Assembly: GCA_964369805.1 (NCBI GenBank)
Contig: CAYJFM010000003.1
Location: forward strand, 1 to 64,000
Reading direction: 5' to 3'
Length of the DNA: 64,000 nt
Origin: CAYJHC01 sp964369805
Lineage (GTDB): Bacteria; Bacillota; Clostridia; Peptostreptococcales; Anaerovoracaceae
A program made the position numbers and the translations under genes. The first letter of the stretch is position 1. The number at the start of each line of letters is the position of its first letter. The notes under the pieces are model-generated. The model was not told the DNA's origin and did no database searches. It saw only the letters and a program-made list of their open reading frames with translations. Shown one piece after another: positions 36,717 through 46,066 of the stretch.

Positions 36717-38045
36717 ATGGAAAAAAATATAAGAAAAAAGAAAAATAGAATAAAGCCAATAGCTTTGTTAATAAGTTTAGCTATGATAACACTGTCTTTG
36801 AGTGGTTGTACAAGTTACAATAACTTTAAAGATGCTTTTTTTGCTGAAGAAAATTCGGATACGGTAAAAATTGCAATTTACGAACCGCTCTCAGGGAAAT
36901 ATGAGGAAGAAGGAAACCTTGAAGTAAGAGGATTTGAAGTAGCGAAGTCTATAAAGCCAGAAGTATTGGGGAAAGAAATAGAATTTATTTACGTTGATAC
37001 AAACTCAAACTTAGACATTGCAAAGGCAGAAGTAGAGAATTTAATTCCACAAGTACCTGCTGCTGTCTTAGGAAGCTATGGAAGTACGTATTCACTTCTT
37101 GGAGGAGAGTATTTTGAAAACGCACAAATTCCAGCAATTAGTATTACAAATAGTAATCCATATGTAACAAAATCTAACCCATATTATTTCAGAATGGCAA
37201 CTGTTGAAACAAGGCAGGGGGAAGCTTTAGCAGACTTTATATACAATGGTTTGAAATTAGATAAAGTTGCAGTAATCAATACTGTAGGAGATGATGTAGC
37301 AAATGCTGTTAATACAATTATGGAATCAGAACTAGATACATATTCAAAGGGTGAAATGGCGGTTAGCCATTACGAAATACAGGTAAGTGACATATCATAC
37401 GATACATATTTTAAGAAAATAGAAGCTGAGGGAATAGAAACAATATTTTTACCAACTAGTGAAGAAACAGCAGAAAAAATAATAAGGGAAGCAGAAATTC
37501 AAAATTATGAATTTGAATTTATAGGAACGGCAACTTTAGACACTGATGAATTTAGAAAAAGTATTGAAGGATTAGATGCTACTGTGTATATGCCAGATAT
37601 GACACCAACAGCAAATGAAAGTACTCCGCTATATGACCAGTTTAAGGAAGAATATGAAAAGGAATACCCAGGGGAAGAAATTGCTCCAGAAACAGCCTTA
37701 GCTTTTGATGGGTATATGCTCCTACTTGATAGTATTGAAAGAGCTGGTGGTTACGATGATGGACAGCTATTAGCGGAAACAATTTTGTCAACAAAAGAAT
37801 ATGAAGGCTTGACTGGAATTTTCACATTTGATAGTGAAGGGGATCCAATTTCAGATATAACTATAGTAAAAATACGAGGAGGAAGCGAGTCTAAAGTATT
37901 TGAATCCAAGGCTATCAGCGGAGATACCTCAAAATCAGAAACTGAGATATCACAGCAGGATGAGACCGAAGAATCGACTGAAGGTGAAACGGAAGAATCG
38001 ACCGAAAACGAAAGCGAAGAAGTAACTGAAGATGAAACTGAATAA
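36717..38045 (+). CDS. Branched-chain amino acid-type (LivK-like) binding lipoprotein
   Basis: This 442-residue lipoprotein has a basic N terminus, a hydrophobic signal and the lipobox LSGC. The body is a type I periplasmic-binding fold (IAIYEPLSGKYEEEGNLEVRG, then GSYGSTYSLLGG and PAISITNSNP) as in LivK and related receptors. The C terminus is a low-complexity acidic Glu/Ser/Thr tail of about 35 residues. No permease or ATPase is adjacent. The frame stays open to 36675, but there is no ribosome binding site and the promoter predicts a 5' end exactly at ATG 36717, so the mRNA is probably leaderless. Confidence 0.85.
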   Translation: MEKNIRKKKNRIKPIALLISLAMITLSLSGCTSYNNFKDAFFAEENSDTVKIAIYEPLSGKYEEEGNLEVRGFEVAKSIKPEVLGKEIEFIYVDTNSNLDIAKAEVENLIPQVPAAVLGSYGSTYSLLGGEYFENAQIPAISITNSNPYVTKSNPYYFRMATVETRQGEALADFIYNGLKLDKVAVINTVGDDVANAVNTIMESELDTYSKGEMAVSHYEIQVSDISYDTYFKKIEAEGIETIFLPTSEETAEKIIREAEIQNYEFEFIGTATLDTDEFRKSIEGLDATVYMPDMTPTANESTPLYDQFKEEYEKEYPGEEIAPETALAFDGYMLLLDSIERAGGYDDGQLLAETILSTKEYEGLTGIFTFDSEGDPISDITIVKIRGGSESKVFESKAISGDTSKSETEISQQDETEESTEGETEESTENESEEVTEDETE

Positions 38046-38087
38046 AAAAAACTAAATTATTTTTTAAATAAATAAAGGAGGTCCATA

Positions 38088-38306
38088 ATGGATGAAAAAA
38101 TAAAAGCAGGTCTAGAACAAATTAGACCATTCTTGCAACAAGACGGTGGAGATATAGAGTTTATTTCCTATGAAGAAAATGTAGTAAAAGTAAGGCTGCT
38201 TGGTCAGTGTTCAGGTTGTCCTGGAGCTCAAATGACTATTAAAGGAGTAGTAGAGAGGTTGCTTAAAGAAAGCTATCCAGAGATTGAAAGAGTAGAATCG
38301 GTATAG
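38088..38306 (+). CDS. NifU C-terminal domain (Nfu) protein
   Basis: This 72-residue protein is a stand-alone Nfu domain that carries an Fe-S cluster to target proteins. The conserved CSGCPGA motif (residues 43-49) holds the two cluster ligands, and the LQQDGGDIE segment is typical. It starts behind GGAGG and ends 4 nt before the dipeptidase gene. Confidence 0.93.
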   Translation: MDEKIKAGLEQIRPFLQQDGGDIEFISYEENVVKVRLLGQCSGCPGAQMTIKGVVERLLKESYPEIERVESV

Positions 38307-38310
38307 TTCT

Positions 38311-39747
38311 ATGGATATGAATATAGTTGATCAAAAAATTGACCAGCTTAGAGAAAACATCATAAGTGACCTACAAACTTTAGTAGGAATAAAAAGCGTG
38401 GTGAACAAAGCTTCTGGAAATAAGCCATTTGGAGATGGAGTACACCAGGCTTTTGAATTTATGCTAAACCTAGCGGAGAAAGAAAATATGGATACTGTAA
38501 ATGTTGATAATTATGGTGGGCATATTGATTTTGGCGAAGGTCATCTAAGCGAAACGATGGGAATTTTATGCCACCTTGATGTAGTACCTGAAGGAAACTC
38601 ATGGACTAAGGATCCTTTCGGTGGAGAATTAATAGAGGGAAAAATCTATGGTAGAGGAACTATTGATGACAAAGGCCCTACTATAGCTTGTTTTTATGCC
38701 ATGAAAGCCCTCAAAGAGCTAGGGTTTAAGCCAGAAAAAAGAGTCAGGATGATTTTGGGTCTTGATGAAGAAACTAACTGGGATGGAATGAAGTACTATC
38801 TAAGCAAAGTAAACCCGCCAGACTTTGGAATTGCACCTGATGGGGATTTCCCAGTAATTCATGGGGAAATGGGAATAATTGTTTTTGATATATGTAAAAA
38901 AATTGGCAGAAGCTTTGAGAAAGGCATAGAACTGAGAAGCTTAAAGGGTGGAAATGCAGCAAATATGGTACCTGATAAGGCTAGGGCTGTAGTTAATTCG
39001 CCAAAGGCAAACATATACTCAGAAATAAAGGATAACGCAGAAAGATATAAAGAAAGAACAGGAAACATAATTCATACTAAGGCAGTTGGCAAAAGCTACG
39101 AAATTGTGGCAGAAGGTGTATCTGCACATGGTTCAATGCCTACTTTAGGGAAAAATGCAATCGGAGTATTGATGGAATTTTTAGGGGAAATAAGGTTTGC
39201 AAATGAAGATGTAAACGACTTTATTAAATTCTACAATGATCATATTTCCTATGAGAATAATGGTAAATCCTTAGGCTGTTTTTTGGAAGATGAAATATCA
39301 GGAGAATTGATTGTAAACCCTGGTGTTTGCGAAGCAGATAAAGGTTCTTTTAAATTAACAATTAATGCAAGATACCCAGTGACTAAGTCGGAGTCAGATA
39401 TCTATGAAAAGCTTGATGCAGTGTTAGATAAATATAATTTAGGACTTATAAAGGGAAACCATAAGCCACCAATATACACTCCTGAAAATAGCCCCTTTGT
39501 GAAAACTTTAATGGAAGTCTTTGAAAGTAGAACAGGACGTAAAGAAGCCCCATTAGTAATTGGTGGAGGTACATATGCTAGAGCCTGCCCGAATGTTCTT
39601 GCATTCGGTGCAAAGCTATCAGATCAAGAGTCATTGGCACATCAAAAGGACGAGTATATAGAAGCGGAACACTTAATAAATGTTACTAAAATATATGCAG
39701 AAACAATATATAAACTATCTAAAGATGATAAAGGCTTCATAGAATAA
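38311..39747 (+). CDS. PepV-like M20 dipeptidase
   Basis: This cytosolic zinc peptidase of 478 residues resembles PepV. Metal and catalytic residues are visible: GILCHLDVVPEG near residue 87 (His and catalytic Asp), GRGTIDDKGP near residue 118 (bridging Asp), LDEETNW near residue 152 (general-base Glu and metal ligand), and APDGDFP further on. The ribosome binding site is weak, and the gene is probably coupled to nfu upstream. Confidence 0.92.
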   Translation: MDMNIVDQKIDQLRENIISDLQTLVGIKSVVNKASGNKPFGDGVHQAFEFMLNLAEKENMDTVNVDNYGGHIDFGEGHLSETMGILCHLDVVPEGNSWTKDPFGGELIEGKIYGRGTIDDKGPTIACFYAMKALKELGFKPEKRVRMILGLDEETNWDGMKYYLSKVNPPDFGIAPDGDFPVIHGEMGIIVFDICKKIGRSFEKGIELRSLKGGNAANMVPDKARAVVNSPKANIYSEIKDNAERYKERTGNIIHTKAVGKSYEIVAEGVSAHGSMPTLGKNAIGVLMEFLGEIRFANEDVNDFIKFYNDHISYENNGKSLGCFLEDEISGELIVNPGVCEADKGSFKLTINARYPVTKSESDIYEKLDAVLDKYNLGLIKGNHKPPIYTPENSPFVKTLMEVFESRTGRKEAPLVIGGGTYARACPNVLAFGAKLSDQESLAHQKDEYIEAEHLINVTKIYAETIYKLSKDDKGFIE

Positions 39748-39770
39748 AAATTGTGAAAACACTGAAATTG

Positions 39771-39799
39771 TTGACAAAAGAAAATCTATAGTGTAGCAT
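39771..39799 (+). promoter_or_regulatory. Promoter of the THF riboswitch-folT unit
   Basis: A perfect TTGACA (39771-39776) is 17 nt from TAGCAT (39794-39799). The predicted start is at the foot of the riboswitch. Confidence 0.72.
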
Positions 39800-39805
39800 T
39801 AAAAA

Positions 39806-39907
39806 GCACAGAGTAGAGAAAAGTGCGTAAAGTGTTCTTTGAACGGGGAGTTGTCAAGGGAACGAAAGGCTTATGGCTTGCGGTATTTTTCTCGCATCCC
39901 GCTGGAA
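39806..39907 (+). ncRNA. Tetrahydrofolate (THF) riboswitch
   Basis: Diagnostic parts are present in order: AGAGTAG near 39810, GTGCGTAAAGTGTTC near 39823, GAACGGGGAGTTGTC near 39841, GGGAACGAAAGGC near 39858 and GCGGT ... TCGCATCCCGCTGG near 39880. These match the THF riboswitch that controls folate genes in Bacillota. An intrinsic terminator follows at 39923 and the next gene is folT. Confidence 0.92.
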
Positions 39908-39922
39908 CAAAAAATAAAATGG

Positions 39923-39951
39923 GACAAGTGTATATTTCGCTTGTCTTTTTT
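39923..39951 (+). terminator. Terminator of the THF riboswitch expression platform
   Basis: GACAAGTG pairs with CGCTTGTC (8 bp, one G-T) around a 7-nt loop and runs into seven T residues, 34 nt before the folT start. Confidence 0.88.
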
Positions 39952-39984
39952 ATTTCTTGTTCAGCTATTTATAAGGAGGTCACT

Positions 39985-40557
39985 ATGACTATTAAAACAA
40001 AATTTGTCAATTCAATGAAAGAATTGTCATCCGTTAAATCACTCACACTAGCAAGTATGATTCTTGCCATTATTGTCATTATGGGTTTTTTTGCAAACTT
40101 TACTTTAACTATTTTTCCAATGGTAAAAATAAGTTTTGGATTTGTGCCTCAGTCAATAGGAGCTATGATACTGGGGCCTGTAGTATCTAGCATGATATGT
40201 GGGCTAGGAGATATACTATCTTACTTTTTCAACCCTCAAGGAGGAGCATACTTTCCTGGATGGACAATAAATGCTATTCTAACAGGACTTATTTTTGGTG
40301 CTTTTCTATATAAAAATAACACTTCTTTAAAAAACATTGTTTTTGCAAAAATTATAATACTAGTGTTTGTTGAAATTCTTTTAGGCTCTCTATGGCTGAA
40401 CATTCAATTTGGGATGCCTTTCTTTGCCACACTAATTACTAGAGCTGTTGCAAACACTTTGGCAGCGCCATTTGAAGTGGCTATAATTTACTTTGTAGGA
40501 AAGGCTTTAATTAAAGTCCCTTTTATTCGCGATAGAGAATTAAGAAGAAACTCTTAA
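39985..40557 (+). CDS. folT: ECF transporter folate S component
   Basis: FolT is the folate-binding membrane subunit of an energy-coupling-factor importer. The 190 residues contain about six hydrophobic segments, with GFVPQSIGAMILGPVVSSM and a GDILSYFFNP segment typical of FolT. The open frame extends back through the riboswitch to a GTG at 39823, but AAGGAGG at 39972-39978 precedes the ATG at 39985, the real start. The EcfA/T module is not in this window. Confidence 0.92.
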   Translation: MTIKTKFVNSMKELSSVKSLTLASMILAIIVIMGFFANFTLTIFPMVKISFGFVPQSIGAMILGPVVSSMICGLGDILSYFFNPQGGAYFPGWTINAILTGLIFGAFLYKNNTSLKNIVFAKIIILVFVEILLGSLWLNIQFGMPFFATLITRAVANTLAAPFEVAIIYFVGKALIKVPFIRDRELRRNS

Positions 40558-40600
40558 GTGAATCTTATAAAATATTGGAAGGAGCTTAGGCATATTGTAT

Positions 40601-40629
40601 TTGTGTAAGAACTATGGCACAATTATAAT
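40601..40629 (+). promoter_or_regulatory. Promoter of the GGDEF/EAL gene
   Basis: TTGTGT (40601-40606) and TATAAT (40624-40629) are 17 nt apart, 54 nt upstream of the start codon. Confidence 0.65.
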
Positions 40630-40683
40630 GTTACATGAATAAGACTAAGTAGCTAAAACAAAGTTGGACTGGGGGGATAGGCA

Positions 40684-43600
40684 ATGAGTATGGAAGAAAA
40701 ATTGATTATTAAAAGCGAAAGCCCTGAAGAAATAAAAGCTGAATTTAACTCTTCTGAGATTCTAAGGTCAATATTAGGGGAGGCTCCATTTGCTGTTAAT
40801 ATATGGACTGAAGAGATGACGAATATTATGTGCAATTCACATATATTGAAGGCATTTAATATTAATAGTGGAGAAGATTTTCTTGATAAATTTTATGAGT
40901 TTTCACCAGAACTTCAGCCAAATGGTATATCTTCAGTTGAAATGGCACGTAGAAACTTTAGCAAAGTGATTAAAAATGGGAAGCATGTTTTTAACTGGAT
41001 GCACATAACTCCAGATGGAAATAGACTCCCTTGTGAAATTACCTTGATTAAGCTTGAAGGTGCATCGAGTGAACCTTATATTGCAGGTTTCATTAAAGAT
41101 TTACGTGCTGAATTCACCTATGCAAAGCATGAGGAAAAGTATGATTACTACTTTACAGATAAGCTTCCAAGAAATATTTTAATGGAAGAAATCTACGAGC
41201 TATCTAAAGAATGGTTTTTTTCTGTAGACCTAAGGACGGGTAATTATAATTACTTTGGAAGGAAAGGCATTCAAGGATTAAATGAAAATACCATGATTAG
41301 GGACAGCGAGATCCTAGAGCGAGGCTTGATTCATGAGGATGATGTTACCCTTTATGAAAAGATGATGGAAAACATAAAAGTGGGAATTACAGAATCATAT
41401 GATATAAGATTTTTAGATAATGAGGGCTTTTATCGATACCATAAAGTTACTTGCAAGCTTATTTCGGACAGTAAGAATGAGCCTGTATTTGTAGTTGGTA
41501 AAGGTATCGATATTCATGAACAAAAGGTCTTTGAGGAACGATCACAAAAGGATTTGCTTACTGATTGTTACAATAAAATTAGTGCCCAAAACATAATAGC
41601 TGAAAAACTAATTTCAAACAGCACATCTTCCCATGCTTTTTTTATTGTTGATATTGATAATTTCAAATCAGTTAATGATAATTTAGGGCATTATTTTGGA
41701 GATGAAGTTATTAGAGATATATCAACAGGATTGAAGAGTGTATTTAGAGATAATGATACAGTTGCAAGAATAGGTGGGGATGAATTTATTATTTTTGTGG
41801 AAGACCTCTCTGATCTGAATGTCATAGGAAAAAAAGCTGAAAAAATACTGGATGTATATAGAAAAACCTATTCAGGAGAGTATAAAGATTACTCTATTTC
41901 AGGAAGTGTCGGCATAGCACAATACCCTAGAGATGGTGCTACCTATGATGAGCTATATCAAAAGGCTGACAAAGCACTAAGCCAAGCTAAGATCAGAGGA
42001 AAAAATAGATTTGAGATGTACTCGGAGGATTTCAATATTGGAACAACAAGAAGTATTACTAAAATTGAAAATGCAAATAGAATTGCAAGCTCATTTTTTG
42101 ATTATGATCTTATTTCTGCTGTATTTAACATTCTATATGAAAAAGATGGAAACAGCGATGCAATTAACCTAACACTTAGCTATATTTGTCAAAAATACAA
42201 TGCTGATAGAAGCTATATTTTTGAAAGTTTAGATGGTGGATTGAGTCTAGATAATACTTTTGAATACTGTAAAGAAGGGATTAGTAGTGAAATAAATAAC
42301 TTGCAAGGAATCCCATATGAGCTTTTTAAAGATTTTTTGGGAAAAGCGCATAATGGCATTATTTATTCTAATAATCTAAGAGAAACCTTAGAGCAGGATA
42401 GAGCTTTTGAAATTATGGATGATCAAGGAATCTTATCCTTTGTACATGCGCAGACTAAGCGTGATGGAAAAATGACATTCTTCATAGGACTTGATGACTG
42501 CACAAAAACAAGAATTTGGACAGAAAAAGAAATCAATAGCCTACAATATATAGGCAAGTTATTATCTATAATTTTGCAAGGTACACATTTAAGAAACAAA
42601 ATAAACCAACTTGCAGTAAGCAATAGGAACTCAGCTAGCATTTTAGATACTTCTGATAGTATTGTGTATGTAAGCGATTTAAAAACTTATGATTTATTAT
42701 ATCTAAATAAAATAGGGAAGGATGCAGTAGGAGTAGAGGCAGATTCGGATTTGAGTGGGCAAAAATGCTATAAAATTCTACAAGGAAAAGAAGAACCTTG
42801 TGAGTTTTGCACAAACCATTTATTAAAAGAAGATGAGTATTATGAATGGTCATACTACAACCCTAACTTAGATGGAACATTTTTACTAAAAGACAAGCTA
42901 ATAGATTTTGGAGGAAGAGCTGCTAGGCTTGAGATTGCTACTGATGTATCGAAAATAGTAGAGTTGGAGAAAACACTTACCCATAGGCTAGCAGATGAAC
43001 AATTTTTGATGGAATGTACTGAAATGCTGCATTCGGGCAAGGAGCCGGACAAATCTATAAGTTCACTACTTAATGCTGTCGTAAATTATTATGATGCAGA
43101 AAGAAGCTATATATTTGAACTATCAGAGTGCGGAAACTATATAAGCAATACTTATGAATGTTGCAAGGAAGGGTGTGAGGAATATAAAGAGAGCCTACAA
43201 AATATACCAGTAGAAGAATTAAAAAAATTAATGAACCAATGCGAGACACAAATTGCCTTTCGTCTTAATATTGATGAGGTAGACAAAAACACTCTTGAAT
43301 ATAAACTCATGGAAATGCAAAAATTAAAAGAAGTAATTATAGGGGCAATTAAGGTAGAGGGGAAGAATGTTACTGGATTTGTTGGCGTAGACAACCCTGG
43401 CAAAAATAAGGAAAAAATTGTAATAACAAAAACTGTTGCGAAATTCACAGCCAACTTTCTTGATGAGACAGAATTAGTTTCTAACCTTAATAGGCTTAGT
43501 TACTACGATACCCTAACAAGAATTAAAAACAGGTATAGCTATACATTAGCCTTAAAGAGAATTGATATGAATATTGGCAGCTTGGGTGTTATATATGCAG

Positions 43601-44667
43601 ATATTATAGGTCTTTGTGAAATCAATGATACGAAAGGAGTAATGGCTGGCGATAGCGCCTTAATAAAGTTAGCGGAGATATTGCGTGGAATCTTTGAAGA
43701 AAATGTTTTTCGCGTGGGAGGCGATGAATTTGCAGTTATTTCCGAAAACATATCTGAAACAGATTTTGAAAAAAAAATAGAATTGCTAAAAGCAAAGTTA
43801 GATAAAGAAGAAAGCTTTAGAACTTCAATAGGGTATACATGGAATAAAAATCAAAAGAGCTCAAATATAATTGATTTACAAGAAGGAAAAGAATATGAAC
43901 ATATTTTGCTTAGAAATTTAGAAAAAGAAATTTCTGATGGAAAGTATATTGTGTATATGCAGCCACAAGTAAACCTTTCGTCGGGAAAAGTTGAAAGTGC
44001 AGAAGCCCTTGTAAGGAGACTTGGTGCAGATGAAGTTGTTCAATCGCCTTTTTACTTTTTACCGTTTTATGAAAAAGAAGGAATGGTCCCTAAAATCGAC
44101 GAATTTGTATTTGAAACAGTTTGTAAAACTTTAAAAAATTGGAAAGATAGTGGTGTAGATGCACTGCCGAGAATATCTGTAAATTGCTCGAGAATAACTA
44201 TTTCAGAAAAGGGAATAGTAGAAAAGTTTTCAAGCATATGCGATAAATATGGAGTTGATAGAGCTAAGTTAATTATTGAGATTACTGAGACAATAAGGGG
44301 AATAGAGGAGAAGGCATTTGCAAAGGTAATCGAAAATTTTTCAGATGCAGGATTTTTAGTATCACTAGATGATTTTGGTAGTGGGTATTCAAACTTAAAC
44401 TCTTTAGTAGTTTCTGATTTTGATGAAGTTAAAATTGATATGAAGATAATAAGTGGCATGCATAAGGATAAAAAATCTAAGGCCTTATCTCAAATCGCTA
44501 TTTCTCTTTGCGAAAATCTTGGGGGAGTTGCTTCAGTGGCCGAGGGTGTTGAAGAGAAGGTGCAGCATGAAATGCTATGTGAAATGGGATGTAGAGTAGG
44601 GCAGGGTTACTACTATGGAAAACCGATGCCTGTAGATGAATTCACAAATAGATATTTAAACCTTTAA
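40684..44667 (+). CDS. Large cyclic-di-GMP protein: two GGDEF domains and one EAL domain
   Basis: This 1327-residue soluble protein makes or degrades c-di-GMP. In order I see PAS-like sensor segments (to about 275), an intact GGDEF domain (motif at 364-368, with an RxxD inhibitory site just before it), a GAF-like domain (about 470-640), a PAS-like domain with a C-x10-C-x2-C cysteine cluster (C695, C706, C709), a second GAF-like domain, a second GGDEF (motif at 1012-1016, no RxxD, Lys/His residues of the active site altered) and a C-terminal EAL domain (EAL at 1107-1109, DDFGSGYS at 1229-1236, EGVEE). No transmembrane helix is evident. It starts behind GGGGGG. Confidence 0.9.
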   Translation: MSMEEKLIIKSESPEEIKAEFNSSEILRSILGEAPFAVNIWTEEMTNIMCNSHILKAFNINSGEDFLDKFYEFSPELQPNGISSVEMARRNFSKVIKNGKHVFNWMHITPDGNRLPCEITLIKLEGASSEPYIAGFIKDLRAEFTYAKHEEKYDYYFTDKLPRNILMEEIYELSKEWFFSVDLRTGNYNYFGRKGIQGLNENTMIRDSEILERGLIHEDDVTLYEKMMENIKVGITESYDIRFLDNEGFYRYHKVTCKLISDSKNEPVFVVGKGIDIHEQKVFEERSQKDLLTDCYNKISAQNIIAEKLISNSTSSHAFFIVDIDNFKSVNDNLGHYFGDEVIRDISTGLKSVFRDNDTVARIGGDEFIIFVEDLSDLNVIGKKAEKILDVYRKTYSGEYKDYSISGSVGIAQYPRDGATYDELYQKADKALSQAKIRGKNRFEMYSEDFNIGTTRSITKIENANRIASSFFDYDLISAVFNILYEKDGNSDAINLTLSYICQKYNADRSYIFESLDGGLSLDNTFEYCKEGISSEINNLQGIPYELFKDFLGKAHNGIIYSNNLRETLEQDRAFEIMDDQGILSFVHAQTKRDGKMTFFIGLDDCTKTRIWTEKEINSLQYIGKLLSIILQGTHLRNKINQLAVSNRNSASILDTSDSIVYVSDLKTYDLLYLNKIGKDAVGVEADSDLSGQKCYKILQGKEEPCEFCTNHLLKEDEYYEWSYYNPNLDGTFLLKDKLIDFGGRAARLEIATDVSKIVELEKTLTHRLADEQFLMECTEMLHSGKEPDKSISSLLNAVVNYYDAERSYIFELSECGNYISNTYECCKEGCEEYKESLQNIPVEELKKLMNQCETQIAFRLNIDEVDKNTLEYKLMEMQKLKEVIIGAIKVEGKNVTGFVGVDNPGKNKEKIVITKTVAKFTANFLDETELVSNLNRLSYYDTLTRIKNRYSYTLALKRIDMNIGSLGVIYADIIGLCEINDTKGVMAGDSALIKLAEILRGIFEENVFRVGGDEFAVISENISETDFEKKIELLKAKLDKEESFRTSIGYTWNKNQKSSNIIDLQEGKEYEHILLRNLEKEISDGKYIVYMQPQVNLSSGKVESAEALVRRLGADEVVQSPFYFLPFYEKEGMVPKIDEFVFETVCKTLKNWKDSGVDALPRISVNCSRITISEKGIVEKFSSICDKYGVDRAKLIIEITETIRGIEEKAFAKVIENFSDAGFLVSLDDFGSGYSNLNSLVVSDFDEVKIDMKIISGMHKDKKSKALSQIAISLCENLGGVASVAEGVEEKVQHEMLCEMGCRVGQGYYYGKPMPVDEFTNRYLNL

Positions 44668-44714
44668 AGATGTCTTGGGCCTTGGAGATATAGCAAAGTG
44701 ACTTTGTATAATAT

Positions 44715-44743
44715 TTGACAAACACTACCCTATATGTTAATAT
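44715..44743 (+). promoter_or_regulatory. Promoter of the FMN riboswitch-ribU unit
   Basis: TTGACA (44715-44720) is 17 nt from TAATAT (44738-44743), with TG at 44735-44736 as an extended -10. Confidence 0.8.
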
Positions 44744-44762
44744 GAATCGTAAACAAAATCTG

Positions 44763-44884
44763 TTTCAGGGCGAGGTGTAAATCCTCACCGGTGGTGAAAG
44801 GGTAGCCCTTAAGTCCACGAGCCAAATTTGGTTGATCTGGTTAGAATCCAGAACCGACGGTCATAGTCCGGATGAAAGAAACAA
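44763..44884 (+). ncRNA. FMN riboswitch (RFN element)
   Basis: The highly conserved RFN order is present: AGGGCGAGGTG near 44767, ATCCTCACCGGTGGTG near 44781, GGGTAGCCC near 44800, AGTCCACGAGCC near 44811, GATCTGGT ... ATCCAGAACCGACGGT near 44834 and AGTCCGGATGAAAG near 44865. TTTC and GAAA segments close P1. It regulates ribU through the terminator at 44906. Confidence 0.97.
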
Positions 44885-44905
44885 AATACCAAAAGTATTT
44901 ATTAT

Positions 44906-44938
44906 TTGCCTTGAAGTTTGTTCTTCGAGGCAATTTTT
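44906..44938 (+). terminator. Terminator of the FMN riboswitch
   Basis: TTGCCTTGAAG pairs with CTTCGAGGCAA (11 bp, one G-T) around a 6-nt loop, followed by five T residues. Confidence 0.92.
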
Positions 44939-44984
44939 GATTTCCTGACAGATTGTAATAATAGTTATCTTAAAGGAGAGAAGA

Positions 44985-45599
44985 ATGGAAAAAGAAAGAG
45001 AAATAACAGAAGCAACAGACAAAAAGAAAGCAGAAGAAACAACAAAAGTAGGTGGGAGAACTAGCAGCTCTAAAAGAACTGCTATGCTCGCAAAGATGGG
45101 AATGCTAGTAGCAATTTCTATAGTATTAGTTTACTTTATTAGAGTACCTATTTTTCCTGCTGTACCATTTTTAGAGTATGACCCAGCAGATATTCCAATA
45201 TTAATTGGAACCTTTGCCTTTGGACCGTGGGCAGGGATAGGTTTAACTGTAGTAGTCTCAGTGCTTCAAGGAACGACAGTTAGCGCGGCATCAGGAATTT
45301 ATGGTATAATAATGCATATACTTGCAACAAGTGCGCTTGCATCAGTAGCAGGGGTAATATATAAGAGAGATAAAACTAGAAAGAGTGCAGTAATTGGATT
45401 GATCTGTGGAACTGTTGCTATGATTGTTGTAATGTTTGCGGCTAACCTGATTGTTACACCGTATTTTATGGGAATTCCAATAAGCGCTATTTGGCCATTA
45501 ATGCCTTTTATTGTAGGTTTTAATGCCATTAAAGCAGGGATTAATTCAGTGATAACTTTTATACTATACAAGAGAATTTCTAAATTTTTGCATAAATAA
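44985..45599 (+). CDS. ribU: ECF transporter riboflavin S component
   Basis: RibU is the riboflavin-binding membrane subunit of an ECF importer. The 204 residues include a charged N-terminal tail, then six hydrophobic segments with the family motif FLEYDPADIPILIG near residue 62. The FMN riboswitch directly upstream supports the assignment. It starts behind AAAGGAGAG and is followed by tsaE after 20 nt. Confidence 0.94.
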   Translation: MEKEREITEATDKKKAEETTKVGGRTSSSKRTAMLAKMGMLVAISIVLVYFIRVPIFPAVPFLEYDPADIPILIGTFAFGPWAGIGLTVVVSVLQGTTVSAASGIYGIIMHILATSALASVAGVIYKRDKTRKSAVIGLICGTVAMIVVMFAANLIVTPYFMGIPISAIWPLMPFIVGFNAIKAGINSVITFILYKRISKFLHK

Positions 45600-45619
45600 G
45601 GAATTAAATTAGGAGAAGA

Positions 45620-46045
45620 ATGAACGAGTTTTACGGAAAAAATCAAATAGACTCTGAAGAATTTGCTAAGAAGGTAGCTGCTACGATAAAAGAGGGAGAT
45701 GTAATTGCACTGAATGGAGGCCTGGGTACAGGGAAGACCACTTTATCTAAGTTTATTTGCAAAGCTCTTGGAGTAAGCGAAAGGGTAACAAGCCCAACTT
45801 TTACTATAGTGCAAGAATATAGAAGTGGAAGATTACCAGTATTTCATTTTGATGTATATAGAATGAGTAGCTCAGAGGAACTAGAAGACATCGGGTATGA
45901 AGAGTACTTTTTTGGCGGGGGAGTATCAATAGTTGAATGGGCAGAAATTGTTGAGGAGGTTCTTCCAAGTAATACGAAGACCATTCTTATTGAAATGGGA
46001 CAGAGTGAGGAAGAACGAATATATAAATACGATTTTGATATTTAA
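45620..46045 (+). CDS. tsaE: tRNA t6A biosynthesis ATPase TsaE
   Basis: TsaE is the ATPase that drives turnover of the TsaB-TsaD complex in N6-threonylcarbamoyladenosine synthesis. The Walker A GGLGTGKTT lies near residue 35, with SPTFTIVQEY and FHFDVYRM typical of the family. It has 141 residues and is the first of three clustered t6A genes. Confidence 0.95.
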   Translation: MNEFYGKNQIDSEEFAKKVAATIKEGDVIALNGGLGTGKTTLSKFICKALGVSERVTSPTFTIVQEYRSGRLPVFHFDVYRMSSSEELEDIGYEEYFFGGGVSIVEWAEIVEEVLPSNTKTILIEMGQSEEERIYKYDFDI

Positions 46046-46066
46046 GTAAAATAAGCGAGGCATAAT

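Noticed and set aside
37965..38045. Tandem repeat near the end of the LivK-like gene
   Set aside because: It is a coding low-complexity acidic Glu/Ser/Thr tail.
39823..39984. N-terminal extension of FolT from GTG 39823
   Set aside because: This stretch is the THF riboswitch and its terminator; a strong ribosome binding site precedes the ATG at 39985.
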